Position numbers and translations under genes: made by a program. A stretch of 64,000 nucleotides of DNA, from positions 62,001-126,000 of the forward strand of contig URZI01000004.1 in the NCBI GenBank assembly GCA_900552385.1. Reading direction: 5' to 3'. This document shows, one piece after another, positions 22,807 to 31,834 of this stretch (positions are counted from its first letter, which is position 1; the number at the start of each line of letters is the position of its first letter). Under the pieces are notes generated by a model. The model ran no database searches and was not told the origin of the DNA. It saw only the letters and a list, made by a program, of their open reading frames with translations. The stretch is from an uncultured Collinsella sp. (GTDB lineage Bacteria; Actinomycetota; Coriobacteriia; Coriobacteriales; Coriobacteriaceae).

Positions 22807-24579
22807 ATGGCAGAACCTGAAAAGAAGGACTACGCTCGTCGTTGCGAAAGCCACGTCGAGGCCCTGCGCGCCGCAGTGCCGGGCGCTATCGAGAAGGTTG
22901 AGTGGCAGTGCGAGGACCAGCTGACGATCACCGTCAAGCTGGACCGTCTGCCCGAGGCCGTCCACTACCTGTACTACGAGCGCTACGGCTGGATTCCCGT
23001 GATTGTCGGCAACGACGAGCGCTCCCTGTGCGGCCGTTACGCCGTGTACTACGTCATCTCCATGGAGGGGGAGGACCCCGGCTGGGTTACCGTGCGTGCC
23101 GAGGTCGACCCCGCCAAGATGACGTTCCCGTCCGTGACGCCGTTCGTCCCCGCCTGCGTGTGGGGCGAGCGCGAGCTGCGCGATATGTTCGGCCTGATTC
23201 CCGAGGGTCTGCCCGACCGCCGTCGCCTGGTGCTTCCCGACGATTGGCCCAGCGGGCTGTACCCGTTGCGCAAGGATTCGATGGATTACCGTTTCCGCCC
23301 CGCCCCCGCGAGCGACATGGAAAACTACGAATTCTTGGCCGACACCAAGGGCAAGGAGACCACGCTCGTCCCCATGGGACCGTTGCACATCACCTCCGAC
23401 GAGCCCGGCCACTTCCGCCTGTTCGTTGAGGGCGAGACGATCGTCGATGCCGACTACCGTCTGTTCTACGTGCACCGCGGCATGGAGAAGGTCGCCGAGA
23501 CGCGCCTGAACTATGACGCCGTGACGTTCCTCGCCGACCGCATCTGCGGCATCTGCGGCTGCGCCCACTCGGTGGCCTATGCCGAGGCCGTCGAGCGCGC
23601 CCAGGGCATTCATGTCCCGCCGCGCGCCCAGTACATCCGCGCCATCATGCTCGAGGTCGAGCGTCTGCACTCACACCTGCTCAATATTGGCCTCGCATCG
23701 CACTACACCGGCTTCGACTCCGGCTTCCAGCAGTTCTTCCGCGTCCGCGAGAAGTCCATGGACCTGGCCGAGAAGCTCTCCGGTCACCGCAAGACCTACG
23801 GCCTCAACGTGATCGGCGGCGTGCGTCGCGACATTTTGGCCGAGCAGAAGCTCTCCACGCTCACGACCATCCACCAGCTGCGCTCCGAGGTTCAGGAGCT
23901 CGTCGACGTCTTGCTCTCCACGCCCAACTTTATTGAGCGTACGAGTGGCATCGGCATCTTGGACCGCAAGATCGCACGCGACTTCTCGCCGGTCGGCCCG
24001 CTCATGCGTGGCTCGGGCTATGCCCGCGACGTGCGCTTCGACCATCCCTTCGACGGCTACGCCGATCCGGACGTTCAAAAGATGCACGCCGCCACGGCTG
24101 ACACCTGCGATGCCTTCGGCCGTACCGCCGTTCGCATCCAGGAGGTCTACGATTCGATCGATATGATCGAGACCATGCTCGAGAACTGCCCGTCGGGCCC
24201 CATCCTCACCACGGATTGGGAGTACACCCCGCACAAGTACGCCATCGGTGCCACCGAGGCGCCGCGCGGCGAGGACGTGCACTGGGCCATGCTCGGCAAT
24301 AACCAGAAGTGCTACCGCTGGCGCGCCAAGGCCGCCACGTACAGTAACTGGCCGGTCCTGCGCTACATGTTCCGCGGCAACACCGTGGGCGATGCGGCGC
24401 TGATCGTTGGCTCGCTCGACCCGTGCTATTCCTGCACCGACCGCGTGACGGTGACCGATGTCGCCGCCAAGCGCGACCACGTGCTCGACAAGGAGCAGTT
24501 CGAGAACGTCTGGCGCGACAAGTCGCCGCTCGCGGGCGAGGGCACCATGGCCGCTCCGCTCGATGAGGAGGCGCTCTAA
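22807..24579 (+). CDS. hyfG: Hydrogenase-4 large subunit (NuoC-NuoD fusion, Ni-Fe site, HyfG/HycE)
   Basis: In this 590-residue protein the first 170 residues are the NuoC-like 30-kDa domain and the rest is the Ni-Fe catalytic subunit. The L1 motif 'RICGICGCAHS' has Cys247 and Cys250; the L2 motif 'DPCYSCTDR' has Cys540 and Cys543. These four Cys hold Ni and Fe-(CN)2CO, so it is a true group 4 hydrogenase and not the cofactor-less complex I homologue. A tail of about 40 residues after the L2 motif is the extension cut by the HycI-type protease, which is encoded at 26664. The enzyme reduces protons to H2 on the cytoplasmic side. Confidence 0.95.
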   Translation: MAEPEKKDYARRCESHVEALRAAVPGAIEKVEWQCEDQLTITVKLDRLPEAVHYLYYERYGWIPVIVGNDERSLCGRYAVYYVISMEGEDPGWVTVRAEVDPAKMTFPSVTPFVPACVWGERELRDMFGLIPEGLPDRRRLVLPDDWPSGLYPLRKDSMDYRFRPAPASDMENYEFLADTKGKETTLVPMGPLHITSDEPGHFRLFVEGETIVDADYRLFYVHRGMEKVAETRLNYDAVTFLADRICGICGCAHSVAYAEAVERAQGIHVPPRAQYIRAIMLEVERLHSHLLNIGLASHYTGFDSGFQQFFRVREKSMDLAEKLSGHRKTYGLNVIGGVRRDILAEQKLSTLTTIHQLRSEVQELVDVLLSTPNFIERTSGIGILDRKIARDFSPVGPLMRGSGYARDVRFDHPFDGYADPDVQKMHAATADTCDAFGRTAVRIQEVYDSIDMIETMLENCPSGPILTTDWEYTPHKYAIGATEAPRGEDVHWAMLGNNQKCYRWRAKAATYSNWPVLRYMFRGNTVGDAALIVGSLDPCYSCTDRVTVTDVAAKRDHVLDKEQFENVWRDKSPLAGEGTMAAPLDEEAL

Positions 24580-24580
24580 T

Positions 24581-25297
24581 ATGCTGAAGCTTTGGAAGGT
24601 TAACGCCAAGGCCGGCGACGCGACGGTCAAGTACCCGTTTGCGCCGTTCCCCACCAACAAGGACATGCGCGGCAAGCCCGAGCACAATGCCGAGCTCTGC
24701 ATCGCCTGCGGTGCCTGCGGCGTGGCGTGCCCGGCCGATGCCATTCGCATGGACACCGACCTTGCGGCCGATACCATTACCTGGTCAATCGACTACGGCC
24801 GCTGCATCTTTTGCGGCCGCTGCGAGGAAGCCTGCCCCATGGAGGCCATCAAGCTCACCGAGGAGTTTGAGCTGGCCGTCATGAGCAAGGACGACCTCAC
24901 CAGCAAGAGCGTCTATGCGCTCGAGCACTGCTCGCGTTGCGGCAAGCCGTTTGCCCCGCACAAGGAGATCGACTATGCCAAGCGCCTGCTGCAAAAGGCC
25001 GGCGGCATGGAGGCCGAGCAGGCCGCCCGCACCGTCGGTATGTGCCAGGAGTGCAAGCGCGAGCTCGACGCCCTGCGCGCCGCATCGGCCGTAAAGACCG
25101 GCAACGCACACGGCATGGCTGCCAACGAGACGCTTGCGTCCGGCGAGCCCCAGGGCCCCGGCATGGAGTATCTGGGCGGCCACGGCGTGAACCCGGAGTA
25201 TATCGACCGCGAGCTTAACCCCGATGCGCCCGAGATTCCCGCCGGTCCGGCGCCGGTCGAGGGCATCATCATGGATTTTGAAATGAAGGAGGAGTAA
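24581..25297 (+). CDS. hyfH: Hydrogenase-4 ferredoxin-like subunit H (NuoI-like, HyfH/HycF)
   Basis: This 238-residue protein has two adjacent [4Fe-4S] motifs, 'CIACGACGVACP' and 'CIFCGRCEEACP', in residues 44-87, as in NuoI/HycF. A further four Cys ('CSRCGKPF' and 'CQECKREL') in the second half resemble a small zinc- or cluster-binding site. It carries electrons from the ferredoxin chain to HyfI. ATG 24581 lies one base after the hyfG stop; a longer in-frame start inside hyfG is rejected. About 60 extra residues at the C-terminus are rich in Gly and Pro. Confidence 0.9.
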   Translation: MLKLWKVNAKAGDATVKYPFAPFPTNKDMRGKPEHNAELCIACGACGVACPADAIRMDTDLAADTITWSIDYGRCIFCGRCEEACPMEAIKLTEEFELAVMSKDDLTSKSVYALEHCSRCGKPFAPHKEIDYAKRLLQKAGGMEAEQAARTVGMCQECKRELDALRAASAVKTGNAHGMAANETLASGEPQGPGMEYLGGHGVNPEYIDRELNPDAPEIPAGPAPVEGIIMDFEMKEE

Positions 25298-25299
25298 CC

Positions 25300-26082
25300 A
25301 TGGCCGAACCCACGCTTTTGCCCGAGCGGCTTCAGTACCGCCCGACCAAGATCGAGCTCGACGAGAGCATCGAGAAGGCCAAGGCGACCCTTCTTAAGAA
25401 GATCAAGCGCTCGGTGTACGTCTACCGTGTCGACTGCGGCGGCTGCAACGGCTGCGAGATCGAGATCTTCGGTTCCATCACGCCCGTCTTTGACGTCGAG
25501 CGCTTTGGCATCAAGGTCGTGCCCTCGCCCCGTCACGCCGATGTGCTGCTGTACACCGGCGCCGTGACGCGTGCCATGCGCATGCCGGCCCTGCGCGCGT
25601 TTGAGGCCGCACCCGATCCCAAGATCGTGGTGTCCTATGGCGCGTGCGGCTGCACCGGCGGCATCTTCTACGACAACTACTGCGTCTGGGGCGGCACGGA
25701 TAAGATTCTGCCGGTCGATGTCTACATCCCCGGCTGCCCGCCCAGCCCCGCGCAGACCGTCTACGGCTTTGCCATGGCACTTGGCCTGCTGGACCAAAAG
25801 CTCCATGCCGAGACTACGGTGGAGGCTGCCGGCGAGCAGGCCGATATCCTGCACCCCGGCGTGCCGTACAAGCTGCGCGTTGCCATCGAGCGCGAGGCTC
25901 GCGCCATGAGCGGCTACCGTTACGGCCGCGACCTGGCCAACGAGTTTATGGATACGCTCGAGGACGCGCCCAAGGGTGATATCCGAGGTGCCATGGCGCT
26001 GCTCATCGACAAGCAGGACGATCCGCGCCGCGTTGAGGTCTACTCGGCGCTGCAGGATCTGGTGCTGGCCGGAGGTCGCTAG
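25300..26082 (+). CDS. hyfI: Hydrogenase-4 small subunit (NuoB-like, HyfI/HycG)
   Basis: This 260-residue protein ligates the proximal [4Fe-4S] cluster. Visible ligands are Cys46, Cys49 and Cys52 region ('CGGCNGCEIE'), 'YGACGCTGG' and 'PGCPPSP', the standard NuoB/HycG pattern. It docks onto HyfG and HyfC. The ribosome site AAGGAGGAG lies at the end of hyfH, two bases apart. A C-terminal tail of about 70 residues beyond the NuoB core, without Cys, is also seen in HyfI. Confidence 0.93.
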   Translation: MAEPTLLPERLQYRPTKIELDESIEKAKATLLKKIKRSVYVYRVDCGGCNGCEIEIFGSITPVFDVERFGIKVVPSPRHADVLLYTGAVTRAMRMPALRAFEAAPDPKIVVSYGACGCTGGIFYDNYCVWGGTDKILPVDVYIPGCPPSPAQTVYGFAMALGLLDQKLHAETTVEAAGEQADILHPGVPYKLRVAIEREARAMSGYRYGRDLANEFMDTLEDAPKGDIRGAMALLIDKQDDPRRVEVYSALQDLVLAGGR

Positions 26083-26664
26083 ATGGAGCTCACGGACCGC
26101 TCTGGTTACTTTGCGGGCCCCGGTATGCTCGGCGGCTCCTTTGGCGATGCCTCGCGCGCAAGCGACGAGGCCGCCGAGGGCGTCGCCGACCCCTGCCTGG
26201 GCCATGCGCCCGACCAGGTGGTCTTCTATGAGCTCACGCGTAAGTTTGTGGAGACCGAGGAAGACGTTCCCCAGGAGGCCTGCGACGTGCTGTACTACAC
26301 GCTCGCCGTGGGCCACCACACCGGCGTGCTCGATTGCTTTGAGCCGCGCCTGTCGGTGCCGGTGGATGTCTTCTATTCGCTCGTCGACGCGCTGCCGGAG
26401 GGGGAGGCCAAGACCAAGTTCGAGGCCATCCGCTCCTTTGGCGAGTGCCAGCTTGACAAGGCGGCGGTGCCGTCGCTGCTCGAGGCCTGCGACACGCTGC
26501 TCGACGAGCGCGGTTTTCGCGGCTCGGCCAAGGCCGGCATCTCGGTGTTCGACGACGACTTTGGCCTGCATGCCCAGCAGGTCGCGTTTCTGATGAAGTT
26601 CCGCGATCTGGTTGAGCGCGTGCGCGATGTGTCGGGCGTGTATCTGACGGGAAGGTTGCAGTAA
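26083..26664 (+). CDS. hyfJ: Formate hydrogenlyase assembly protein (HycH/HyfJ-like)
   Basis: This 193-residue soluble protein sits where hycH/hyfJ is always found, right after the small subunit and before the maturation protease. 'VVFYELTRKFVE' near residue 45, 'VGHHTGVLDCFEP' and the late 'GVYLTGRLQ' fit the HycH family. HycH is needed for maturation of the large subunit but its exact act is unknown. There is no spacer on the left, and the stop TAA overlaps the next ATG by one base. Assignment rests on position as much as on sequence. Confidence 0.8.
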   Translation: MELTDRSGYFAGPGMLGGSFGDASRASDEAAEGVADPCLGHAPDQVVFYELTRKFVETEEDVPQEACDVLYYTLAVGHHTGVLDCFEPRLSVPVDVFYSLVDALPEGEAKTKFEAIRSFGECQLDKAAVPSLLEACDTLLDERGFRGSAKAGISVFDDDFGLHAQQVAFLMKFRDLVERVRDVSGVYLTGRLQ

Positions 26665-27167
26665 TGGGTCGCGTTGTGGATGGTCGTGTGAACGGCGCCC
26701 CATTTGCGGGTATCGTGCTCACGGCGGGAAGCGTGCTGCGCGCCGACGATGCCGCCGGCCCCGTGCTCTCCAAAAAGATGGAGGACGCGCCCATTGCCGG
26801 TTGGTACACCATCGACGGTGGCCAAACGCCCGAGGACGACATCATCGAGGTCAAGCGCGAGCGTCCGCCTCGCCTGGTCTTGGTCGATGCCGCCGACATG
26901 GCGCTGCCCGTCGGGTCTATCCGCCTGCTCGATAAGCGCGATGTGGCCCGCAAGTCGATGTTCACCACGCATTCGCTCCCTTTGTCGATTCTGATCGAGG
27001 AAATCGAGCAATCGTGCGAAGATATCGTCTTCATAGGGATTCAGCCGGGCGATACGGAGTTTTACAACCCTATGTCCCCGGAAGTCTTTGACGCCGTCGA
27101 CGCCGTGTACGACGCCGTGGCCGCCAACGACTTTTCCCACTTTGTCCGCTTGGGACAAGAGCAATAG
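26664..27167 (+). CDS. hycI: Hydrogenase maturation endopeptidase (HycI-like)
   Basis: This is a 167-residue M52-family Ni-dependent protease. 'VLTAGSVLRADDAAGP' carries the conserved Asp that senses nickel in the large subunit, and 'LVDAADMALPVG' the second conserved Asp. His in 'TTHSLPLS' is the third ligand region. It removes the C-terminal extension of HyfG after Ni insertion. The hypA-F genes that insert the metal centre are not in the window. ATG 26664 shares a base with the previous stop. Confidence 0.88.
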   Translation: MGRVVDGRVNGAPFAGIVLTAGSVLRADDAAGPVLSKKMEDAPIAGWYTIDGGQTPEDDIIEVKRERPPRLVLVDAADMALPVGSIRLLDKRDVARKSMFTTHSLPLSILIEEIEQSCEDIVFIGIQPGDTEFYNPMSPEVFDAVDAVYDAVAANDFSHFVRLGQEQ

Positions 27168-27206
27168 GAGCGCTTGTCCCTGCTGATTAGGAAAGAAGTG
27201 ATTGAC

Positions 27207-28046
27207 ATGGCAGATTCCAAGGCAGAATATCCCGCTCCCGATTGCCTTGCGCCCGCCGCGATCGAGGCCAAGACCGAGGCCGCCGGCGTGACCAAGGCCA
27301 ACCTGCCGGTCGCAAAGGCCTTTGTTTTGGCGATGTTCGCTGGTGCGTTCATTGCCTTCGGCGGCCTGTTCTTTACCGTGTTCTTGAGCGATAGCACGCT
27401 GGGCTGGGGCGCCCAGCGCGTCGTGGGCGGCCTGTGCTTTTGCCTGGGCCTGGTGCTCGTGCTGGTGTGCGGCGCCGAGCTGTTTACCGGTAATTCGCTT
27501 ATGGTCTGCGCGCTCAAGAGTAAAAAGATCACCCTGGTCCAGATGCTCAAGGCCTGGGCCGTCGTATGGGTCGGTAACTTTGTCGGTGCCCTGTTCATCG
27601 TCTTTTTGGTGTACATGGCCGGCATTTACAAGCTCAACGGCGAGGCGGTCGCCAATTCCATGGTGAGCGTCGCCGCCGGCAAGGTGACGATCGACTGGGT
27701 GACGATCTTCTTCCGCGGCATCCTGTGCAACATCTTTGTGTGCCTGGCCGTGTGGATCGGTACCGCCGGCAAGACCGTGGTCGATAAGGTCGTGGGCATT
27801 CTGCTGCCCATCGCTGCCTTTGTGGCCTGCGGTTTTGAGCACTGCGTCGCCAACATGTACTTTTTGCCCATGGGCGCCGTGATGCACGCGTGCGGCTATG
27901 GTGCCGACGTCGCCGGCGCCGATGCACTCAACGCCGCGGGCATTGCGTTTAACCTGTCCGCCGCCACGCTGGGCAACATCGTGGGCGGCGCGGTTCTGGT
28001 CGCGCTCGGCTACTGGTTTATCTACGCCAAGAAGTCCGAGGCGTAA
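27207..28046 (+). CDS. focA: Formate/nitrite channel (FocA/FdhC/NirC family)
   Basis: This 279-residue protein has six membrane helices. The formate channel family shows in 'FVLAMFAGAFIAFGG' (helix 1), 'CGAELFTGNSLMV' (the omega loop region) and 'GFEHCVANMYFLPMG', which contains the pore His. ATG 27207 is chosen for TTAGGAAAGAAG upstream; an earlier non-ATG start is unlikely. Last in the formate hydrogenlyase operon, it would bring formate back into the cell for FdhF or release it, depending on pH. NirC-type nitrite transport is possible by family but not by context. Confidence 0.92.
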   Translation: MADSKAEYPAPDCLAPAAIEAKTEAAGVTKANLPVAKAFVLAMFAGAFIAFGGLFFTVFLSDSTLGWGAQRVVGGLCFCLGLVLVLVCGAELFTGNSLMVCALKSKKITLVQMLKAWAVVWVGNFVGALFIVFLVYMAGIYKLNGEAVANSMVSVAAGKVTIDWVTIFFRGILCNIFVCLAVWIGTAGKTVVDKVVGILLPIAAFVACGFEHCVANMYFLPMGAVMHACGYGADVAGADALNAAGIAFNLSAATLGNIVGGAVLVALGYWFIYAKKSEA

Positions 28047-28064
28047 TAAGCCGGAATGACGTAC

Positions 28065-28099
28065 GGGCCTCCCGAGGGGCGGTTGCCTTTTGGGAGGCT
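28065..28099 (+). terminator. Terminator-like hairpin at the end of the formate hydrogenlyase operon
   Basis: GGGCCTCCC pairs with GGGAGGCTC around a GC-rich loop and is followed by TTCGTGTCTTG. The T-tract is modest. It lies 18 bases after focA. Confidence 0.6.
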
Positions 28100-28206
28100 C
28101 TTCGTGTCTTGCTGCTGTAGATACTGCGGGCTTTGCGTCGCGGCAGCTGGTGGCAGAGCTGTGGTACGGTGGGGCTTGAACCCCTGAGCTGGAAGGAATA
28201 ATCGAG

Positions 28207-30324
28207 ATGGCATCGAGAGCTATGCATGACGGTCGCGCCGTGGTGGCCACATGCGGGGGATGCTATGCCGATTGCGCCTTTGCGGCCCATGTTGAGGATG
28301 GGCGTGTGGTGGCTGAGCTGCCGGTTGCGGGGCATCCGTGCGCGGCGCGTGCCCTGTGCGCCCGCGGACGGCATCGCCTGGCAATGCCGTTTGACGAGCG
28401 CGACCGCATTGTGCACCCCATGCGACGCCGCCGGGATGGCTCGGGGTTCGATGCGATTACCTGGGATGAGGCGTTTGCTCAGATTGCCGAGCGCCTTTTG
28501 GGGATTGTTGACGGGCATGGTCCGCGCGCGCTGGGCATGACGCTCGGCGTTCCCTCGTTCGACCGCTACTGGGCGTATCGCTTTATGCATGCGCTGGGCT
28601 CGCCCAACGTGTACGGTGCCGATGGCGCCTGCGAGGTAAGCCGACTTACCGGTTGGGAGCACAGCCTGGGCTATAGTCCCGCCTCCGACCTGGCACATAC
28701 CGATTGCATCATGTACCTGGGGCGTTCCTTGGTGGATTCGTCGACGATTGGGGCCGTTGATGCACTCAACGATGCCCGCCGGCGGGGGGCGAAGATTATC
28801 GTGGTCGACCCCCGGCGCAGTGGCTCGGCTGCGCTTGCCGACCGTTGGCTCCGCGTGCGCCCGGGCTGCGACTTGGCGCTGCTTTTGGGTATTGCCCACG
28901 TGTTGATTGCCGAGGGCCTGTACGACCACGAGTTCGTGGACCGCTATACCACTGGTTTTGACGAGTTGGCGCAGGCGGCCCGTGCCTGGACGCCCGAGTG
29001 GGCCGAGTCGATGTGCGACGTGCCGGCCGCAGAGATTGTCGCCACGGCGCGCGATCTCGCTGCCGCCGCGCCTGCCGCTGTGGTGGATGCGGGTTTTCAT
29101 GGTGGCATCGGTATCGCGTATGCCAATAGCACCCAGACCGCGCGTGCTATCTGCTTGGTCGATGTGCTGCTGGGCTGCATCGGGCATGCGGGCGGCGCGC
29201 TCAACCCGCCCACACCGCTTGTGTTGGGCGACCTCGATCCCGCGCGCTTTGCGACGCCGCCGGTGCCGCGCGGGCCCAAGCTGGGGTCCGAGCGCTATCC
29301 GCTGGTCGATCCGGTGCGCGGCCTGTGCACGACTATCGGTCAGTCGATTCTTGCCGGCGATTTGCGTGGGCTCATCGTCTATGCCAGTAACCCCGGTGCG
29401 GGCTATGGCAATGCACAGGCTTGGTTGAGTATTTTGCAGCAACTCGACTTGCTCGTGACGATTGATATTCGCTGGTCCGAGACGGCGCGTGCTTCTGACT
29501 TCGTGCTGCCCGACGTGACGTATCTGGAGGCTGACCGCGGCGTGGGAACGGTGACGGGCGCCAACGATGCGCGCGTGTTCTACCGCAACGCCGTGCTGCC
29601 CGTGCAGCATGACGACACACGTCCCGGTCGGGAGATTTTTGCCGGTCTGGCGCAGGCGTGTGGCGTGGGCGAGTACTTCCAGTTTACGTCTGACGATCTG
29701 GCGGCTGCCCAGGTGGCGCCTTTTGGGATCGATCTGGACGAGCTCATGGAGCGCGGCTGGGCCGATACGGGCATGACGCTGCCGACGCGCACGGGTGAGC
29801 CGGTGATTCCCTTGGATGGCGGCAAAATTGCGCTGGCAAGCGACGTGTGGGAACGAGCCGGTCTGGGACGCGTGCCAGGCTGGATTGCGCCGATGGTGGA
29901 GCCCGGCCCGGGGATGTTTCGCCTCATTAGCGGCAACCGTCCCTTTGAGTCGCATACTTCGCGCAGGCTCGCGGCCCAAGGTGCCGCTGAGGCTGGATCG
30001 GACCTGGATGCCGTGCAGATGAATGCCGATGCCGCTGCGCACATGGGCATCGCCGATGGCGAGGTCGTCGAACTCGTGAGCGATTTGGGCCGCGACCGCG
30101 TGCGCGTGGAGACGACGCCGTATCTGCATCCGGCGTGCATCTTCACCTCGGCCGCCCCCGGCGGGCGTTCGTTTAGCGCCGATGCCGGTGGCGCTCAAGC
30201 CTTGGGCGTGGGCCCACTCGACCATACGCCGCTGCGCTGGGACCCGTTGACGGGTGCCGCGCTCACCCAGGAAAACGCCGTTCGCGTGGAAAAGATCGCG
30301 GCGCGCGAGGATAATAACGAGTAA
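28207..30324 (+). CDS. Stand-alone molybdopterin oxidoreductase of unknown substrate (DMSO-reductase superfamily, PsrA/PhsA-like)
   Basis: This 705-residue enzyme starts with a [4Fe-4S] site ('CGGCYADC' at residues 16-23, then 'HPCAARALC') and continues through the bis-MGD domains ('KIIVVDPRRSGSAALADRW', 'YASNPGAGYGNAQAW'). At the Mo-ligand position it has Cys in 'DGACEVSR', not Sec and not Ser, which fits polysulfide/thiosulfate reductase-like or Cys-type formate dehydrogenase-like enzymes. There is no twin-arginine signal and no adjacent electron-transfer or membrane subunit, so it is probably cytoplasmic. ATG 28207 follows CTGGAAGGAATAAT. selA starts 52 bases downstream, suggesting co-transcription with the Sec genes. 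Substrate cannot be inferred. Confidence 0.8.
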   Translation: MASRAMHDGRAVVATCGGCYADCAFAAHVEDGRVVAELPVAGHPCAARALCARGRHRLAMPFDERDRIVHPMRRRRDGSGFDAITWDEAFAQIAERLLGIVDGHGPRALGMTLGVPSFDRYWAYRFMHALGSPNVYGADGACEVSRLTGWEHSLGYSPASDLAHTDCIMYLGRSLVDSSTIGAVDALNDARRRGAKIIVVDPRRSGSAALADRWLRVRPGCDLALLLGIAHVLIAEGLYDHEFVDRYTTGFDELAQAARAWTPEWAESMCDVPAAEIVATARDLAAAAPAAVVDAGFHGGIGIAYANSTQTARAICLVDVLLGCIGHAGGALNPPTPLVLGDLDPARFATPPVPRGPKLGSERYPLVDPVRGLCTTIGQSILAGDLRGLIVYASNPGAGYGNAQAWLSILQQLDLLVTIDIRWSETARASDFVLPDVTYLEADRGVGTVTGANDARVFYRNAVLPVQHDDTRPGREIFAGLAQACGVGEYFQFTSDDLAAAQVAPFGIDLDELMERGWADTGMTLPTRTGEPVIPLDGGKIALASDVWERAGLGRVPGWIAPMVEPGPGMFRLISGNRPFESHTSRRLAAQGAAEAGSDLDAVQMNADAAAHMGIADGEVVELVSDLGRDRVRVETTPYLHPACIFTSAAPGGRSFSADAGGAQALGVGPLDHTPLRWDPLTGAALTQENAVRVEKIAAREDNNE

Positions 30325-30376
30325 TTGACTCAGCTGATGCATTCGACTGATCCACGTTTCTTTTGAAAGGCCGTAC

Positions 30377-31834
30377 ATGAGCGATAGCCAGAACATGTCC
30401 GATGAGGTGCGCGCCCGCCTGCGCGCCATTCCTTCCGTCAACGAGCTGCTTGCCGAGTGGCCGGTGGTGAAGGCGGCGGGGGAGACCTGCGACGCGGTGG
30501 TCCATGCTGCTGTGACGGCTGAGCTCGACGAGGAGCGCGCCGCGATTCGCGCCGGTGCCGCGCCGCGTTCCAAGCGCGAGCTGGCCTCGGCCATCGAGTG
30601 GCGTGCGCATCGCTCCGCGCTGCCGAGCCTGCGTCCCGCCGTCAACGCCACGGGTGTGGTTATCCATACCAACTTGGGTCGCGCCCCGCTCGCGGAATCG
30701 GCTGCCAAGGCCGTGGCCGAGGTCGCGCGCGGCTACAGCACGCTCGAGTACAGCGTGGACACCTGCTCACGCGGGTCGCGTAAGGAACATGCCGCGCAGC
30801 TCATTCGCTCGCTTACCGGAGCCGAGGACGCGCTGGTCGTTAACAATAACGCCGCCGCCGTGCTGCTAGTGCTGGCGACTCATGCTGCGGGCAAAGAGGT
30901 TATCGTCAGCCGCGGCGAGCTTGTCGAGATTGGCGGCAGCTTTCGCATCCCCGATGTCATGGCGGCTTCGGGCGCCAAGCTCGTCGAGGTCGGCGCCACA
31001 AACCGCACACACCTGACAGATTATGAGCAAGCCATTACGCCCGATACGGCCATGATCCTCAAGGTCCATCCTTCCAACTATCGCATCGAGGGCTTTCACG
31101 AGGAAGTGGGCTCTCGGGAGCTTGCCGCCCTGGCCCACAAGCATGGTCTGCTGTTCTACGAGGACCAGGGTTCGGGCGCGCTGTTGCCCGACGACATCTT
31201 GGTGCGCGGCGGCGAAGAAACCACGCCGGCTTCGGTTTCGGCAGGGCTCGATATCGTGTCGTGCTCGGGTGATAAGCTGCTGGGCGCCGCGCAGGCGGGC
31301 ATTATCATGGGCCGTCGCGATCTGGTCCAGGCCTGCGGGTCGCATCCGCTTATGCGTGCCCTGCGCCCGGGCAAGCTCGCACTCGCGGCGCTCGAGGCTA
31401 CACTGCGCATTTACATGGATGGGGCGGATGTGGCCCATCGTGAGGTGCCGGTGCTCAACATGCTCACGCTTCCGCAGGCTCATCTGGAGTGTCGCGCACG
31501 CAAGCTGCGCGCGCTGATGGTGGCGGGCCTCGATAAGGCTGGCTGCCCGTGTGCCGTGCAGGCGGAAATCGTCGAGGAGTCGTCGACTCCCGGCGGCGGC
31601 TCGCTGCCTACCGTCGAGCTGCCGACGATGTGCGTTGCCGTGCGTCTTGTCGATGAGCGTCTTTCCGTTGACGCGCTCAAGCGCTCGCTCGTCCAAGACT
31701 TCGATACGCCGGTCGTCACGCGCGCCTCGCATGACCGCATCCTGTTTGACGTGCGCACGCTCGTGGGCGACCGCGATATCGAGACAGCGGCATCGACGCT
31801 CGTCGCGTGCGTTGAGAAGGCGATTGCTCGATGA
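30377..31834 (+). CDS. selA: L-seryl-tRNA(Sec) selenium transferase
   Basis: This 485-residue PLP enzyme converts Ser-tRNA(Sec) to Sec-tRNA(Sec) with selenophosphate. Visible marks are the N-terminal tRNA-binding domain, 'NATGVVIHTNLGRAPL' near residue 94, 'VVNNNAAAVLL', and the PLP-lysine Lys300 in 'SGDKLLGAAQAG'. Length is close to that of E. coli SelA (463). GAAAGG lies 10 bases before the ATG. Its stop overlaps the selB start (ATGA at 31831-31834). selD is in another cluster at 5122 but the selC tRNA is just downstream. Confidence 0.97.
   Translation: MSDSQNMSDEVRARLRAIPSVNELLAEWPVVKAAGETCDAVVHAAVTAELDEERAAIRAGAAPRSKRELASAIEWRAHRSALPSLRPAVNATGVVIHTNLGRAPLAESAAKAVAEVARGYSTLEYSVDTCSRGSRKEHAAQLIRSLTGAEDALVVNNNAAAVLLVLATHAAGKEVIVSRGELVEIGGSFRIPDVMAASGAKLVEVGATNRTHLTDYEQAITPDTAMILKVHPSNYRIEGFHEEVGSRELAALAHKHGLLFYEDQGSGALLPDDILVRGGEETTPASVSAGLDIVSCSGDKLLGAAQAGIIMGRRDLVQACGSHPLMRALRPGKLALAALEATLRIYMDGADVAHREVPVLNMLTLPQAHLECRARKLRALMVAGLDKAGCPCAVQAEIVEESSTPGGGSLPTVELPTMCVAVRLVDERLSVDALKRSLVQDFDTPVVTRASHDRILFDVRTLVGDRDIETAASTLVACVEKAIAR

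Noticed and set aside
16397..22808. Several 350-520-codon minus-strand frames opposite hyfB-hyfF
   Set aside because: Their products are strings of Asp, Glu, His and Gly, typical of the reverse frames of membrane-protein genes.
28100..28200. tRNA-Sec or other tRNA suggested by TTGAACCCC before the oxidoreductase gene
   Set aside because: No acceptor pairing or cloverleaf could be built; the real selC is at 33948.
28018..30708. An 896-codon minus-strand frame opposite the molybdopterin oxidoreductase
   Set aside because: Antisense shadow of a high-GC gene; no ribosome site, no recognisable motif, low-complexity His/Arg-rich product.
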